A stretch of 64,000 nt of DNA from NCBI RefSeq assembly GCF_038095555.1, contig NZ_CP124591.1, positions 1,736,001 through 1,800,000 of the forward strand, read 5' to 3'. Both the position numbers and the translations under genes were made by a program. The first letter of the stretch is position 1. Each line of letters starts with the position of its first letter. This document shows positions 34,146-46,156 of this stretch, piece by piece. This stretch comes from Macrococcoides psychrotolerans. GTDB taxonomy: Bacteria > Bacillota > Bacilli > Staphylococcales > Staphylococcaceae. The notes beneath the pieces were generated by a model, which had not been told where the DNA came from, made no database searches, and saw only the letters and a list, made by a program, of their open reading frames with translations.

Positions 34146-34334
34146 TTATTTGATATCTTTGTTATCTTTATCTTCGTGATCCTTCATGATGCCATCTGTT
34201 GCATCTTTGAATTCTTTAAGAGATGTTCCCATGGCACGACCAAACTCTGGTAATTTCTTAGGGCCAAAGATAATTAAAGCGATAATTCCTAGAAATATAA
34301 CAACTGGTCCTGATAATGCTAAACCTAAAAACAT
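34146..34334 (-). CDS. tatA: Twin-arginine translocase subunit TatA
   Basis: A 62-residue protein with one membrane helix (about 6-22), the FGPKKLPEFGR hinge and an amphipathic helix, followed by a charged tail. TatA oligomers form the translocation site with TatC. The ribosome site is AGGGGGA. Twelve bp separate it from rex upstream. In S. aureus tatAC sits with the iron-uptake fep genes, so this position is different. Confidence 0.93.
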   Translation of the reverse strand: MFLGLALSGPVVIFLGIIALIIFGPKKLPEFGRAMGTSLKEFKDATDGIMKDHEDKDNKDIK

Positions 34335-34346
34335 ATATTTATCCCC

Positions 34347-34979
34347 CTAATGATTTTTCATAAAGAAAATTAATGATTGTAATTCTACGCCGAGATCAAT
34401 GTGATGTACATGTACTCCGCTCGGTACATTTAAACGTTCTGGTGTAAAGTTTAATATACCTTTTATTTGTGCTTTTGTCACTCTATTTGCGACGTCTTGA
34501 GCAACACTACCTGGAACCGTTAAGATAACGACTTGAATCCCTGTAGCTTCTACAACCTTCTCAAACTCTTTCATATCCTGAACTTCAATCTTGCCAATCT
34601 TACGACCGATCGCTTCATCATTCACATCGAATGCTGCTGTTATCTTCATTCTATCATTAATCGAGAAGTTGTAGTTCACTAGTGCTGTTCCTAAATTACC
34701 GACACCGATAATCGCGACCTTCGTAATCATATCTTGCTGTAACGTCGTCTTAAAGAAATTTAGCAGGAATTTAACGTTATATCCGTATCCTTTCTTGCCA
34801 AGTTCTCCAAAATAAGAAAAATCTCTGCGTATTGTTGCAGAATCAATCTGTAATCCTTCACTTAATTCCTTACTGCTCACTCGTTCAACATTTGAATTAT
34901 ATAACGTATTAACAAAACGATAATATAAAGGAAGTCGTTTCAAAGTGGCTTTAGGAATCTTGATTTGGTCCTTCGACAT
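34347..34979 (-). CDS. rex: Redox-sensing repressor Rex
   Basis: A 210-residue NADH-responsive repressor with a winged-helix domain (1-80, with DSATIRRDFSYFG) and a Rossmann domain carrying GVGNLGTALVNY (about 92-103). Rex represses fermentation and anaerobic respiration genes until NADH rises. The ATG at 34979 was chosen over an upstream in-frame GTG because GGGTG is well placed. It is co-directional with tatAC and divergent from the ABC-F gene. Confidence 0.93.
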   Translation of the reverse strand: MSKDQIKIPKATLKRLPLYYRFVNTLYNSNVERVSSKELSEGLQIDSATIRRDFSYFGELGKKGYGYNVKFLLNFFKTTLQQDMITKVAIIGVGNLGTALVNYNFSINDRMKITAAFDVNDEAIGRKIGKIEVQDMKEFEKVVEATGIQVVILTVPGSVAQDVANRVTKAQIKGILNFTPERLNVPSGVHVHHIDLGVELQSLIFFMKNH

Positions 34980-35130
34980 CCTATTCACCCGTTTCTATTT
35001 TTTGTGATAACTTTCACATCGATATAATTATAACATCTATACTAATAAATGACTATGTGAAATTATGAATTAACGATAAATGATTCCCACTGATATCACA
35101 CTACTGTACAATAAAAGAGAGGTGAACAAA

Positions 35131-37050
35131 GTGATACTATTACAAGCTAGTAATTTAACAAAATCCTATTCAGGTGAAAATATATTCTCAAATGTAAAAT
35201 TTGAAGTTAAATCCAATGACCGTATAGCCATTGTCGGCAGAAATGGTGCCGGAAAGACGACATTAATGAAGATTCTTGCTGGAACTGAAGACTACGATTC
35301 AGGTCATCTGTCTATTGCTAAACATGTAAATGTTGGTTACTTAACACAGCAGATGACTTTAAATGCTGAAGGTACAGTCTATGAGGCTATGAAGAAACCC
35401 TTCTTACATTTAGAGCGCATGCAGCAGGAGTTAAATAACATCGCCACTTACTTAAGTGAACAGAGTGAAGATGCACAGAGTGATGCATATCAAGAGAAAT
35501 TAGCAGAATACGAAAGACTGCAGCAAAAGTTCGAATCACAAGATGGTTATTTATATGAAACGAAGATCAAATCTGTCTTAACAGGATTAAGCTTCACAGA
35601 AGAAGACTTCCATAAGAAAATAGATAACTTCTCTGGCGGACAGAAGACACGTCTCGCACTTGCTGAGATGCTACTTCATAATCCCGACTTACTATTACTT
35701 GATGAACCGACGAACCATCTTGATATGGATACAACTGCATGGCTGGAAAATTACTTAACGACGTACAACGGTGCCATCGTCATTATTTCACATGACCGTT
35801 ATTTCTTAGACAAGGTTGCGAATACAGTATATGATGTCGCGCTCGGACAAGTAACGAAATATGCCGGTAACTATTCAAAATTTATTGAACTGCGTGATCA
35901 ATTCTATGATAAGATGCAGGCCGAATATGAGCGTCAGCAGGCTGAAATCAAACGACTAGAAACATTCGTACAGAAGAATATTACACGTGCATCGACGAGT
36001 GGCATGGCAAAGTCCCGCCGCAAAGTATTAGAGAAGATGACAAAGATCGATATGCCAAAACAAGACGACCACTCAATGAACCTGCGCTTTACTATAGATA
36101 AAGAAACAGGAAATGACGTACTGCGTTGTACTGATCTTGCAATCGGCTATTCAACGCCTCTTGCAACCAATATCAACTTTGATGTCTCTAAACAAGACGC
36201 AATCGCATTTATCGGCCCGAATGGCATCGGCAAGACAACGCTCATCAAAACAATTGCTAAATTATTAAAGCCTCTTTCCGGAGAGGTTCATTACGGTGCA
36301 AACTTGTCGATTGGTTATTACGATCAGAAACAAGCTGAATTCTCATCGAACAATACCGTGTTGGAAGAATTATGGCAGTACTATCCTGCAATGCCTGAGA
36401 AAGAAATCAGAACTGTGCTTGGACGTTTCTTATTCGTACAAGATGATGTCAAGAAAATCATCAATGACTTATCCGGTGGCGAAAAAGCTCGACTCCAGCT
36501 CGCAAAGCTTAGCCTTGAAAATCATAACGTGCTCATACTCGATGAGCCGACGAACCATTTAGACATCGATGCGAAAGAAGTACTGGAAGATGCACTCATC
36601 CATTACCCAGGAACATTGCTCTTTGTCAGTCACGACCGTTATTTTATCAACAAACTCGCAACGAAAGTATTCCATATGGATAAAGAGGGCGGGCGTATGT
36701 TCCTAGGCGACTATTCTTACTTCATTGAAAAAGAAGAAGAACGTATGGCCATACTTGCACATCAAGCAGAAGAACAAACGAAATCCGTAAATAAAGAGAA
36801 CGACTATAACGCATTCAAAGCGAACCAAAAAGAGATCAGAAAGCTAGAGCGACAAAAAGAAAAGCTGGAAACGCAAATCGAAACAAACGAAGAGCGTATC
36901 AATGAAATTGAACTCGAACTTACAAAGCCAGAAGTATTCAGTGATATCGAAAAAGCAAACACATTCAATGAAGAACTTATTAAACTCAATAGTGAAAATG
37001 AAAAATTACTTGAAAAATGGTCAGACATCGAAATGGCATTAGAAGGATAA
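35131..37050 (+). CDS. ABC-F ATPase, YdiF-like
   Basis: A 639-residue soluble protein with two ABC ATPase domains and no membrane part. Walker A motifs are GRNGAGKTT and GPNGIGKTT; signatures are FSGGQKTRLALAEM and LSGGEKARLQLAKL. A linker rich in Arg and Lys lies between them, and a C-terminal coiled coil (about 560-639). ABC-F proteins act on ribosomes; this subgroup lacks the features of antibiotic-protection members. The GTG at 35131 with GAGAGGTGA upstream gives the usual N-terminus. It is divergent from rex. Confidence 0.88.
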   Translation: MILLQASNLTKSYSGENIFSNVKFEVKSNDRIAIVGRNGAGKTTLMKILAGTEDYDSGHLSIAKHVNVGYLTQQMTLNAEGTVYEAMKKPFLHLERMQQELNNIATYLSEQSEDAQSDAYQEKLAEYERLQQKFESQDGYLYETKIKSVLTGLSFTEEDFHKKIDNFSGGQKTRLALAEMLLHNPDLLLLDEPTNHLDMDTTAWLENYLTTYNGAIVIISHDRYFLDKVANTVYDVALGQVTKYAGNYSKFIELRDQFYDKMQAEYERQQAEIKRLETFVQKNITRASTSGMAKSRRKVLEKMTKIDMPKQDDHSMNLRFTIDKETGNDVLRCTDLAIGYSTPLATNINFDVSKQDAIAFIGPNGIGKTTLIKTIAKLLKPLSGEVHYGANLSIGYYDQKQAEFSSNNTVLEELWQYYPAMPEKEIRTVLGRFLFVQDDVKKIINDLSGGEKARLQLAKLSLENHNVLILDEPTNHLDIDAKEVLEDALIHYPGTLLFVSHDRYFINKLATKVFHMDKEGGRMFLGDYSYFIEKEEERMAILAHQAEEQTKSVNKENDYNAFKANQKEIRKLERQKEKLETQIETNEERINEIELELTKPEVFSDIEKANTFNEELIKLNSENEKLLEKWSDIEMALEG

Positions 37051-37096
37051 TTTTTCATTAATACACGCTATTTTCTGAAAACAGATATTCACACAG

Positions 37097-37221
37097 TTAT
37101 ACACAATAAAAATGTTATATTATAAGTAATCCACAAAGTTATTAGACTTATCCACAGATTTGCAGCAAAAACATATCGCTTTTAATGTGTAAAAAGTACT
37201 ATTGACATATAGTTATGCACA
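37097..37221 (+). promoter_or_regulatory. Cluster of DnaA boxes
   Basis: A perfect DnaA box TTATCCACA is at 37148-37156. Three boxes with one mismatch in the same orientation are TTATACACA (37097-37105), TAATCCACA (37127-37135) and TTATGCACA (37213-37221). Two weaker reverse boxes lie nearby, and the sequence is AT-rich. Four such boxes in 125 bp of non-coding DNA is far above chance. The 394-bp gap between ABC-F and tsaD holds nothing else but a terminator. Confidence 0.75.
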
Positions 37222-37370
37222 TTTTGTTAACAACTTGTGTACAAGTACGTATGTTCGTGTTTTTTAATCAATATATATTCTATCGGTTAATTTATAATAA
37301 ATCAGGCATAGCGTGCATGTATGGGAAGCATTATTCTTTCTAAATTATTAGATTTCTATGCTATGATTTT

Positions 37371-37416
37371 ACAATAAAAAGGAAGTCATCCATTACGATG
37401 ACTTCCTTTTTATTGT
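37371..37416. terminator. Strong bidirectional terminator
   Basis: A 20-bp perfect inverted repeat (37371-37390 with 37397-37416) with a 6-base loop and A/T runs on both sides terminates tsaD on the reverse strand. Confidence 0.9.
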
Positions 37417-37444
37417 GACAGCTACTTTACTATCAACTTTGTAA

Positions 37445-38452
37445 CTATAGATCGATATTTGAACGTCCATTTAAGTCCATCGTTCCAAGCTTGCCTGCAA
37501 TATATTGATAATAAGCTGCTGCTCCAATCATTGCCGCGTTATCTGTGCATAGATTTAACGGTGGTATTAATAGTTTAACATCATTGCTATCACACATCGT
37601 TTCCATACGTGCACGGATGCCACGGTTTGCCGCCACACCTCCACATATAAGTAACTGTTTAATATCATAATCTTTTAGCGCTTTAAACGTCTGTGTAGTT
37701 AATACATCAATAACACTTGCTTGAAAACTTGCAGCAACATCTTCTTTGTTGTAGCTGATCCCTTTTTGATTTAAATTGTGCAGTTTATTAATGACTGCAC
37801 TTTTAAGTCCACTGAAGCTAAAATCATAATCATCCATAATCGGACGTGGAAATTCTAGTACATCTTCTCCACTTGCAGCAAGTCTATCGACATGAGGCCC
37901 GCCTGGATAAGGTAAGTCTATCGTTCTTGCTACTTTATCATATGCTTCGCCAACTGCATCATCTCGAGTTTCGCCAATCACTTCAAAAGCCATATGATCC
38001 TTCATGAGCACAAGTTCTGTATGTCCTCCGGAAATGACAAGTGCAAGCATCGGGAATGTCAATCGTTCTTCAATATGATTCGCATAGACGTGTCCTGCAA
38101 TATGATGTACTGGTATCAGAGGTTTACTGTGTGCGAGTGCCAATGCCTTCGCCGCATTTATACCGACAAGCAATGCACCAATTAACCCTGGTCCTTCAGT
38201 CACAGCTACAGCCTCAATGTCATCCCAAGTCATATGCGCTTCAACAAGTGCTTCTTCAATAACCATCGTAATATTCTCAACGTGATGTCTACTCGCTACT
38301 TCAGGTACGACACCACCAAATCGCTTATGTGATTCAATTTGAGAATTGACGACGTTACTTAATACTTCATAGCCATTACGTACAACACTTGCTGCAGTCT
38401 CATCACAGCTTGTTTCTATTGCCAAAATCGTTATATCTTTCTCACTATTCAT
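37445..38452 (-). CDS. tsaD: tRNA N6-threonylcarbamoyladenosine synthesis protein TsaD
   Basis: A 335-residue Kae1/Qri7-family enzyme that transfers threonylcarbamoyl to A37 of ANN-decoding tRNAs, with TsaB and TsaE. It shows ETSCDETAAS at 11-20, metal-binding HHIAGH (HX3H, about 111-116), the SGGHTEL loop and the late GGVAANRGIR motif. The ATG at 38452 overlaps the rimI stop (ATGA) and is preceded by GGGTGA. It is the last gene of the four-gene cluster. Confidence 0.95.
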   Translation of the reverse strand: MNSEKDITILAIETSCDETAASVVRNGYEVLSNVVNSQIESHKRFGGVVPEVASRHHVENITMVIEEALVEAHMTWDDIEAVAVTEGPGLIGALLVGINAAKALALAHSKPLIPVHHIAGHVYANHIEERLTFPMLALVISGGHTELVLMKDHMAFEVIGETRDDAVGEAYDKVARTIDLPYPGGPHVDRLAASGEDVLEFPRPIMDDYDFSFSGLKSAVINKLHNLNQKGISYNKEDVAASFQASVIDVLTTQTFKALKDYDIKQLLICGGVAANRGIRARMETMCDSNDVKLLIPPLNLCTDNAAMIGAAAYYQYIAGKLGTMDLNGRSNIDL

Positions 38453-38904
38453 CGTAATTTCACCCACATCACTTTCGCATCCTCACCAGGACCATAATAG
38501 TCGCGTCTAATGCCTCCATAGGTAAAGCCAAGACTTTCATACAGTCCTCGTGCTGCATTATTCTCTACTCTTACTTCTAAACTCATCATTTCACATGTTA
38601 TTCGTGCATAGTTCATTACATACTCTAGTAATAGCTTTCCATAACCAAATCCTCTAAACTGTTCATTCACTGCAACAGTCGTAATTTGCGCCTGATCTAC
38701 CACAATCCACATGCCTAGATAGCCAATCACTACTCCATCCAGAACAAGTACAAAGTAGTGCGCAAATTCATTTTTCTCCAGTTCATGATAGAAAGCATCC
38801 AATGTCCACGATCCACTCGGAAAGGCCTTTTGCTCAATATCATATACTGACGGGACATCTCCCGGTTCCATCTTTCTAATAACTAATCCTGTTTGTTCAG
38901 CCAA
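38449..38904 (-). CDS. rimI: Ribosomal protein alanine N-acetyltransferase RimI-like
   Basis: A 151-residue GNAT protein with acetyl-CoA loop QFRGFGYGKLLL (about 82-93), strand VRVENNAARGLYESLGF and a basic C-terminus. It probably acetylates protein N-termini, classically ribosomal S18. It starts at TTG (38904) inside the end of tsaB, with GGAGG ten bases upstream, and overlaps tsaD by four bases. Linkage with tsa genes is conserved in Firmicutes. Confidence 0.9.
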   Translation of the reverse strand: MAEQTGLVIRKMEPGDVPSVYDIEQKAFPSGSWTLDAFYHELEKNEFAHYFVLVLDGVVIGYLGMWIVVDQAQITTVAVNEQFRGFGYGKLLLEYVMNYARITCEMMSLEVRVENNAARGLYESLGFTYGGIRRDYYGPGEDAKVMWVKLR

Positions 38905-39545
38905 TTACGTTCTGCCTCCGATATCCTTAAATATGTCGGTTCAAATGTGTGAACGTTCACTGGATGATCTATATCAATTAAACGACGCATTTCAGCACTT
39001 CTAGGAATACAATAAAATACAGGACCCTTTAACGTATCTTCGAGTTTCACAGCATCCATCCCTAAGAATATATAAGGTAAGTGCTGGGCCTTTAATTTAG
39101 CATTTAATTCATCTATAGAAATATAACAATCCTCTTCAACACGTTCTAATCTAACACCTTTATAACGATACATTCCTGTATACACATGATTTCTACGCGC
39201 ATCAAATATAGGAATTAACAGGAATTCATGCATCCTTACAGTTGCCGCTAACGCAGCTAAGCTAGATACTGAATATAAAGGGACATTCAAAGTATACGCC
39301 AACGTCTTAGCAGCTGTCACACCGATACGGAGACCAGTATAAGATCCTGGTCCTGAAGCAACGACGATGCCTTCAATATCTTTCATCGTTAACTGTGTAT
39401 ACTTCAATAAACGCTCGATCTGACTCATTAATGTAATAGAATGATTAATACGCATACCACTGTTAAATTCAGCAAGTACACTATCACCATCAATAATACT
39501 CACGGATAAAGGCTGATTACTCGTATCAATATGCAGTAACTTCAT
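38883..39545 (-). CDS. tsaB: t6A synthesis scaffold TsaB
   Basis: A 220-residue ASKHA-fold paralog of TsaD beginning MKLLHIDTSNQPLSV, with VASGPGSYTGLRIGVTAAKT (about 65-84) typical of TsaB. It lacks the TsaD metal-binding histidines, as expected for the non-catalytic partner that bridges TsaD and TsaE. The ATG at 39545 has AGGAGC upstream. It overlaps tsaE by 20 bp and rimI by 22 bp, showing tight coupling. Confidence 0.93.
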   Translation of the reverse strand: MKLLHIDTSNQPLSVSIIDGDSVLAEFNSGMRINHSITLMSQIERLLKYTQLTMKDIEGIVVASGPGSYTGLRIGVTAAKTLAYTLNVPLYSVSSLAALAATVRMHEFLLIPIFDARRNHVYTGMYRYKGVRLERVEEDCYISIDELNAKLKAQHLPYIFLGMDAVKLEDTLKGPVFYCIPRSAEMRRLIDIDHPVNVHTFEPTYLRISEAERNWLNKQD

Positions 39546-39987
39546 CAATAATCTGCTCCTTTAAGCGATTTCCTCTAGAACCCATCGCCTGAATCTCTAT
39601 TTCACGTTTTGAATCTTCAATATACTTAAGATTAAGCTCAATATAATCTTCTGGAAGGAATTCTTCAATCATCTCAGGCCATTCAACAATTGTGACACCA
39701 TCTCCGTAGAAATATTCATCAAATCCAAGATCATCTTCCGCACCTTCAAGACGATAGCAGTCCATATGGTGAAACGGAAGCTTACCTTCGTACGATTTTA
39801 TAATATTAAATGTAGGAGAAGTAATCTTCTGTTCTATACCAAGTGCTTTCCCAAAAAATTGGCTGAAAGTCGTCTTACCAGCCCCTAGATCACCATGGAG
39901 CAACAACACGTCCCCACGCGTAACAAGCGTCGCAATTGTTTGTGCGAGACGCTCTGTATCTTCAATTGAATTTATCGTTATTTTCAT
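39526..39987 (-). CDS. tsaE: t6A synthesis ATPase TsaE
   Basis: A 153-residue P-loop ATPase with Walker A GDLGAGKTT (about 32-40), the SPTFNII switch and a HMDCYRL motif. TsaE hydrolyses ATP to reset the TsaBD complex. The ATG at 39987 was chosen over an upstream in-frame GTG. It is the first gene of the reverse-strand tsaE-tsaB-rimI-tsaD cluster. Confidence 0.94.
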   Translation of the reverse strand: MKITINSIEDTERLAQTIATLVTRGDVLLLHGDLGAGKTTFSQFFGKALGIEQKITSPTFNIIKSYEGKLPFHHMDCYRLEGAEDDLGFDEYFYGDGVTIVEWPEMIEEFLPEDYIELNLKYIEDSKREIEIQAMGSRGNRLKEQIIDEVTAY

Positions 39988-40059
39988 GTAACACACTCAC
40001 TTCAATTTATTTTAAATATCTATTATTGTAACACATTTAATTTACTTAAATTAAGACAT

Positions 40060-40086
40060 AAAAAAAAAGAGACCTAACAGGTCCCC
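40060..40086 (-). terminator. Terminator of the rRNA operon
   Basis: A stem pairing GGACCT with AGGTCT is followed on the reverse strand by a run of nine T, shortly downstream of 5S rRNA. Confidence 0.85.
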
Positions 40087-40117
40087 AATGTGCGGCTCAT
40101 CGCATCCATTTATATAT

Positions 40118-40233
40118 TGCCCGGCAACGTCCTACTCTCGCGGATCGTAAGACCAACTACCATCGGCGCTAGAGAGCTTAACTTCTGTGTTCGGTATGGG
40201 AACAGGTGTGACCTCTCTGCCATCGTCACCAGA
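40118..40233 (-). rRNA. 5S ribosomal RNA
   Basis: About 116 nt beginning TCTGGTGACGATGG and ending CGTTGCCGGGCA on the reverse strand, with the conserved CCGAACACAGAAGTTAAGC core. Ends are estimated by the terminal stem. Confidence 0.95.
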
Positions 40234-40332
40234 CAAATGAAAGAATAAATAGTTTATACTTTCAAAACTAGATAAAGTAAGTAAGATATATTAGATTCTA
40301 CCCGGCAATCCCGAATAAAAAATCTATAAAAT

Positions 40333-43256
<2,924 letters not shown>

Positions 43257-43468
43257 TGTTATTAATATTGTGATGTCTGCATAAATGCAGACGCGCGATT
43301 TTTTCAAGAATTCAAATATGAACTCACTCGGTTTTGCTTGGTAAAATCTTTATATCTTCTTACTTTATCTAGTTTTCAAAGTACAATCTGAATGTATAAA
43401 CATTCAAAACTGAATACAATATGTCAATGTCAATTCCTACAGACCTGATGGTCTGTTTCCGTAATTAT

Positions 43469-45028
<1,560 letters not shown>

Positions 45029-45165
45029 TAGATTGCTTGACAAAGCTCTTTGATTGCTTGAGGCAATCACTCTTGGGAGTGAACTTAATCACTCAAATTA
45101 TTGGAATTAACGTTGACATATTGTCATTCAGTTTTCAATGTTCATTTCTCATTCGTAAAAGTAAA

Positions 45166-45239
45166 TGGAGCGGGTGATCGGAATCGAACCGACAACATCA
45201 GCTTGGAAGGCTGAGGTTTTACCACTAAACTACACCCGC
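45166..45239 (-). tRNA. tRNA-Gly (TCC)
   Basis: A 74-nt canonical cloverleaf starting GCGGGTG. Anticodon loop CTTCCAA gives TCC. The 3' CCA is encoded. It lies 138 bp upstream of 16S in the same transcription direction. Confidence 0.96.
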
Positions 45240-45262
45240 ATATATAATTGGTTAAAAGTAAG

Positions 45263-45345
45263 TGCGACCGAGAGGATTTGAACCTCCACAGGAATACTCC
45301 TACTAGGCCCTCAACCTAGCGCGTCTGCCGTTCCGCCACGATCGC
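45263..45345 (-). tRNA. tRNA-Leu (GAG)
   Basis: An 83-nt class II tRNA starting GCGATCG with long variable arm. Anticodon loop TTGAGGG gives GAG. Discriminator A fits leucine. CCA is not encoded. Transcribed just before tRNA-Gly. Confidence 0.95.
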
Positions 45346-45390
45346 GCGTTGGCATGTTTCACTTGCTTATCTCTTTTAACGACAAGATTT

Positions 45391-45419
45391 ATTATATCTC
45401 GTATTCATTAATAAGTCAA
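45391..45419 (-). promoter_or_regulatory. Promoter of tRNA-Leu, tRNA-Gly and the rRNA operon
   Basis: TTGACT (45414-45419) and a perfect TATAAT (45391-45396) on the reverse strand are 17 bp apart. No other strong promoter is seen before 16S, so this probably drives the whole operon. Confidence 0.8.
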
Positions 45420-45481
45420 CAACTTTTTAAAAGTTTTTTTAACTTTATTAATTTGTTATTAAGAGTGTTAATTATTAAAAG

Positions 45482-45553
45482 TGACCCCTACGGGATTCGA
45501 ACCCGTGTTACCGCCGTGAAAGGGCGGTGTCTTAACCGCTTGACCAAGGGGCC
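45482..45553 (-). tRNA. tRNA-Glu (TTC)
   Basis: A 72-nt cloverleaf starting GGCCCCTTGG. Anticodon loop CTTTCAC gives TTC. CCA is not encoded. It has its own promoter and is first in the tRNA-rRNA string. Confidence 0.95.
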
Positions 45554-45573
45554 TTGTTTCAACAACGATATTA

Positions 45574-45602
45574 ATCTTATAACGTTTTATTAATAAAGTC
45601 AA
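45574..45602 (-). promoter_or_regulatory. Promoter of tRNA-Glu
   Basis: TTGACT (45597-45602) and TAAGAT (45574-45579) are 17 bp apart on the reverse strand. The sequence just after the -35 box resembles that of the tRNA-Leu promoter. Confidence 0.7.
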
Positions 45603-45656
45603 CACTATTTTATAATAAAATGCCAAAGTGTAAATTTTACCTCTCCCAAGATAGAA

Positions 45657-45699
45657 AAAGGTCTAATTTCGAGTAATATCTACTCAAAATTAGACCTTT
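45657..45699. terminator. Terminator of the sprT-like gene
   Basis: A 19-bp stem with one mismatch (45657-45675 with 45681-45699) has A/T runs on both sides. Confidence 0.85.
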
Positions 45700-45715
45700 C
45701 TTGCTTTATAATCTT

Positions 45716-46156
45716 TCAATTTAATATTTCTTTCAACTGCCCACCACACTTGCAGCGATATTTATGAATCGACCTCCGCCTCTTTCTGGGGAATTCATTA
45801 TTGCATCTTTTACACCTATAAAGGTATTTAAAATGTGCATCCGGCAAAGGATTACAAAAACGAGGTGCTCCCACTTGTTGCGCTAGCTGTTTAAAGTCTC
45901 TATCACGATGCTTGTAACCCTTTCCTTCTATATGAAGATGATAATGTACAAGTTCATGTTTAATAATGTCAATGATTGCTTCCTCACCATACGCTTCAAA
46001 CTGCTTCATACTAATTTCTATATTATGATTTTGAAGCATATAGCGCCCGCCTGTCGTACGTAGTCTGTTATTAAATACTGCTTGATGCAGAAATGGTTTA
46101 TTAAAGTATTCAAGAGAAATACCCTGTACAAGTGATTGCAGCGCTTTATTTTCCAT
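45716..46156 (-). CDS. SprT-like zinc metalloprotein
   Basis: A 146-residue protein with the SprT/Spartan zincin motif HELVHYH (about 67-73) and a C-terminal zinc ribbon of two Cys pairs (CKRC and CKCG). The eukaryotic relative Spartan cleaves DNA-protein crosslinks; bacterial SprT-like proteins of this size are little studied. It overlaps the end of tex by 11 bp and is probably co-transcribed with it. Confidence 0.85.
   Translation of the reverse strand: MENKALQSLVQGISLEYFNKPFLHQAVFNNRLRTTGGRYMLQNHNIEISMKQFEAYGEEAIIDIIKHELVHYHLHIEGKGYKHRDRDFKQLAQQVGAPRFCNPLPDAHFKYLYRCKRCNNEFPRKRRRSIHKYRCKCGGQLKEILN

Noticed and set aside
35131..37050. Antibiotic-resistance ABC-F (Vga/Msr type)
   Set aside because: Length, linker and context (next to tsaD and rex) match the housekeeping YdiF-like group.
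45354..45593. 79-codon forward frame
   Set aside because: It runs through the tRNA-Glu gene and the tRNA-Leu promoter on the opposite strand.
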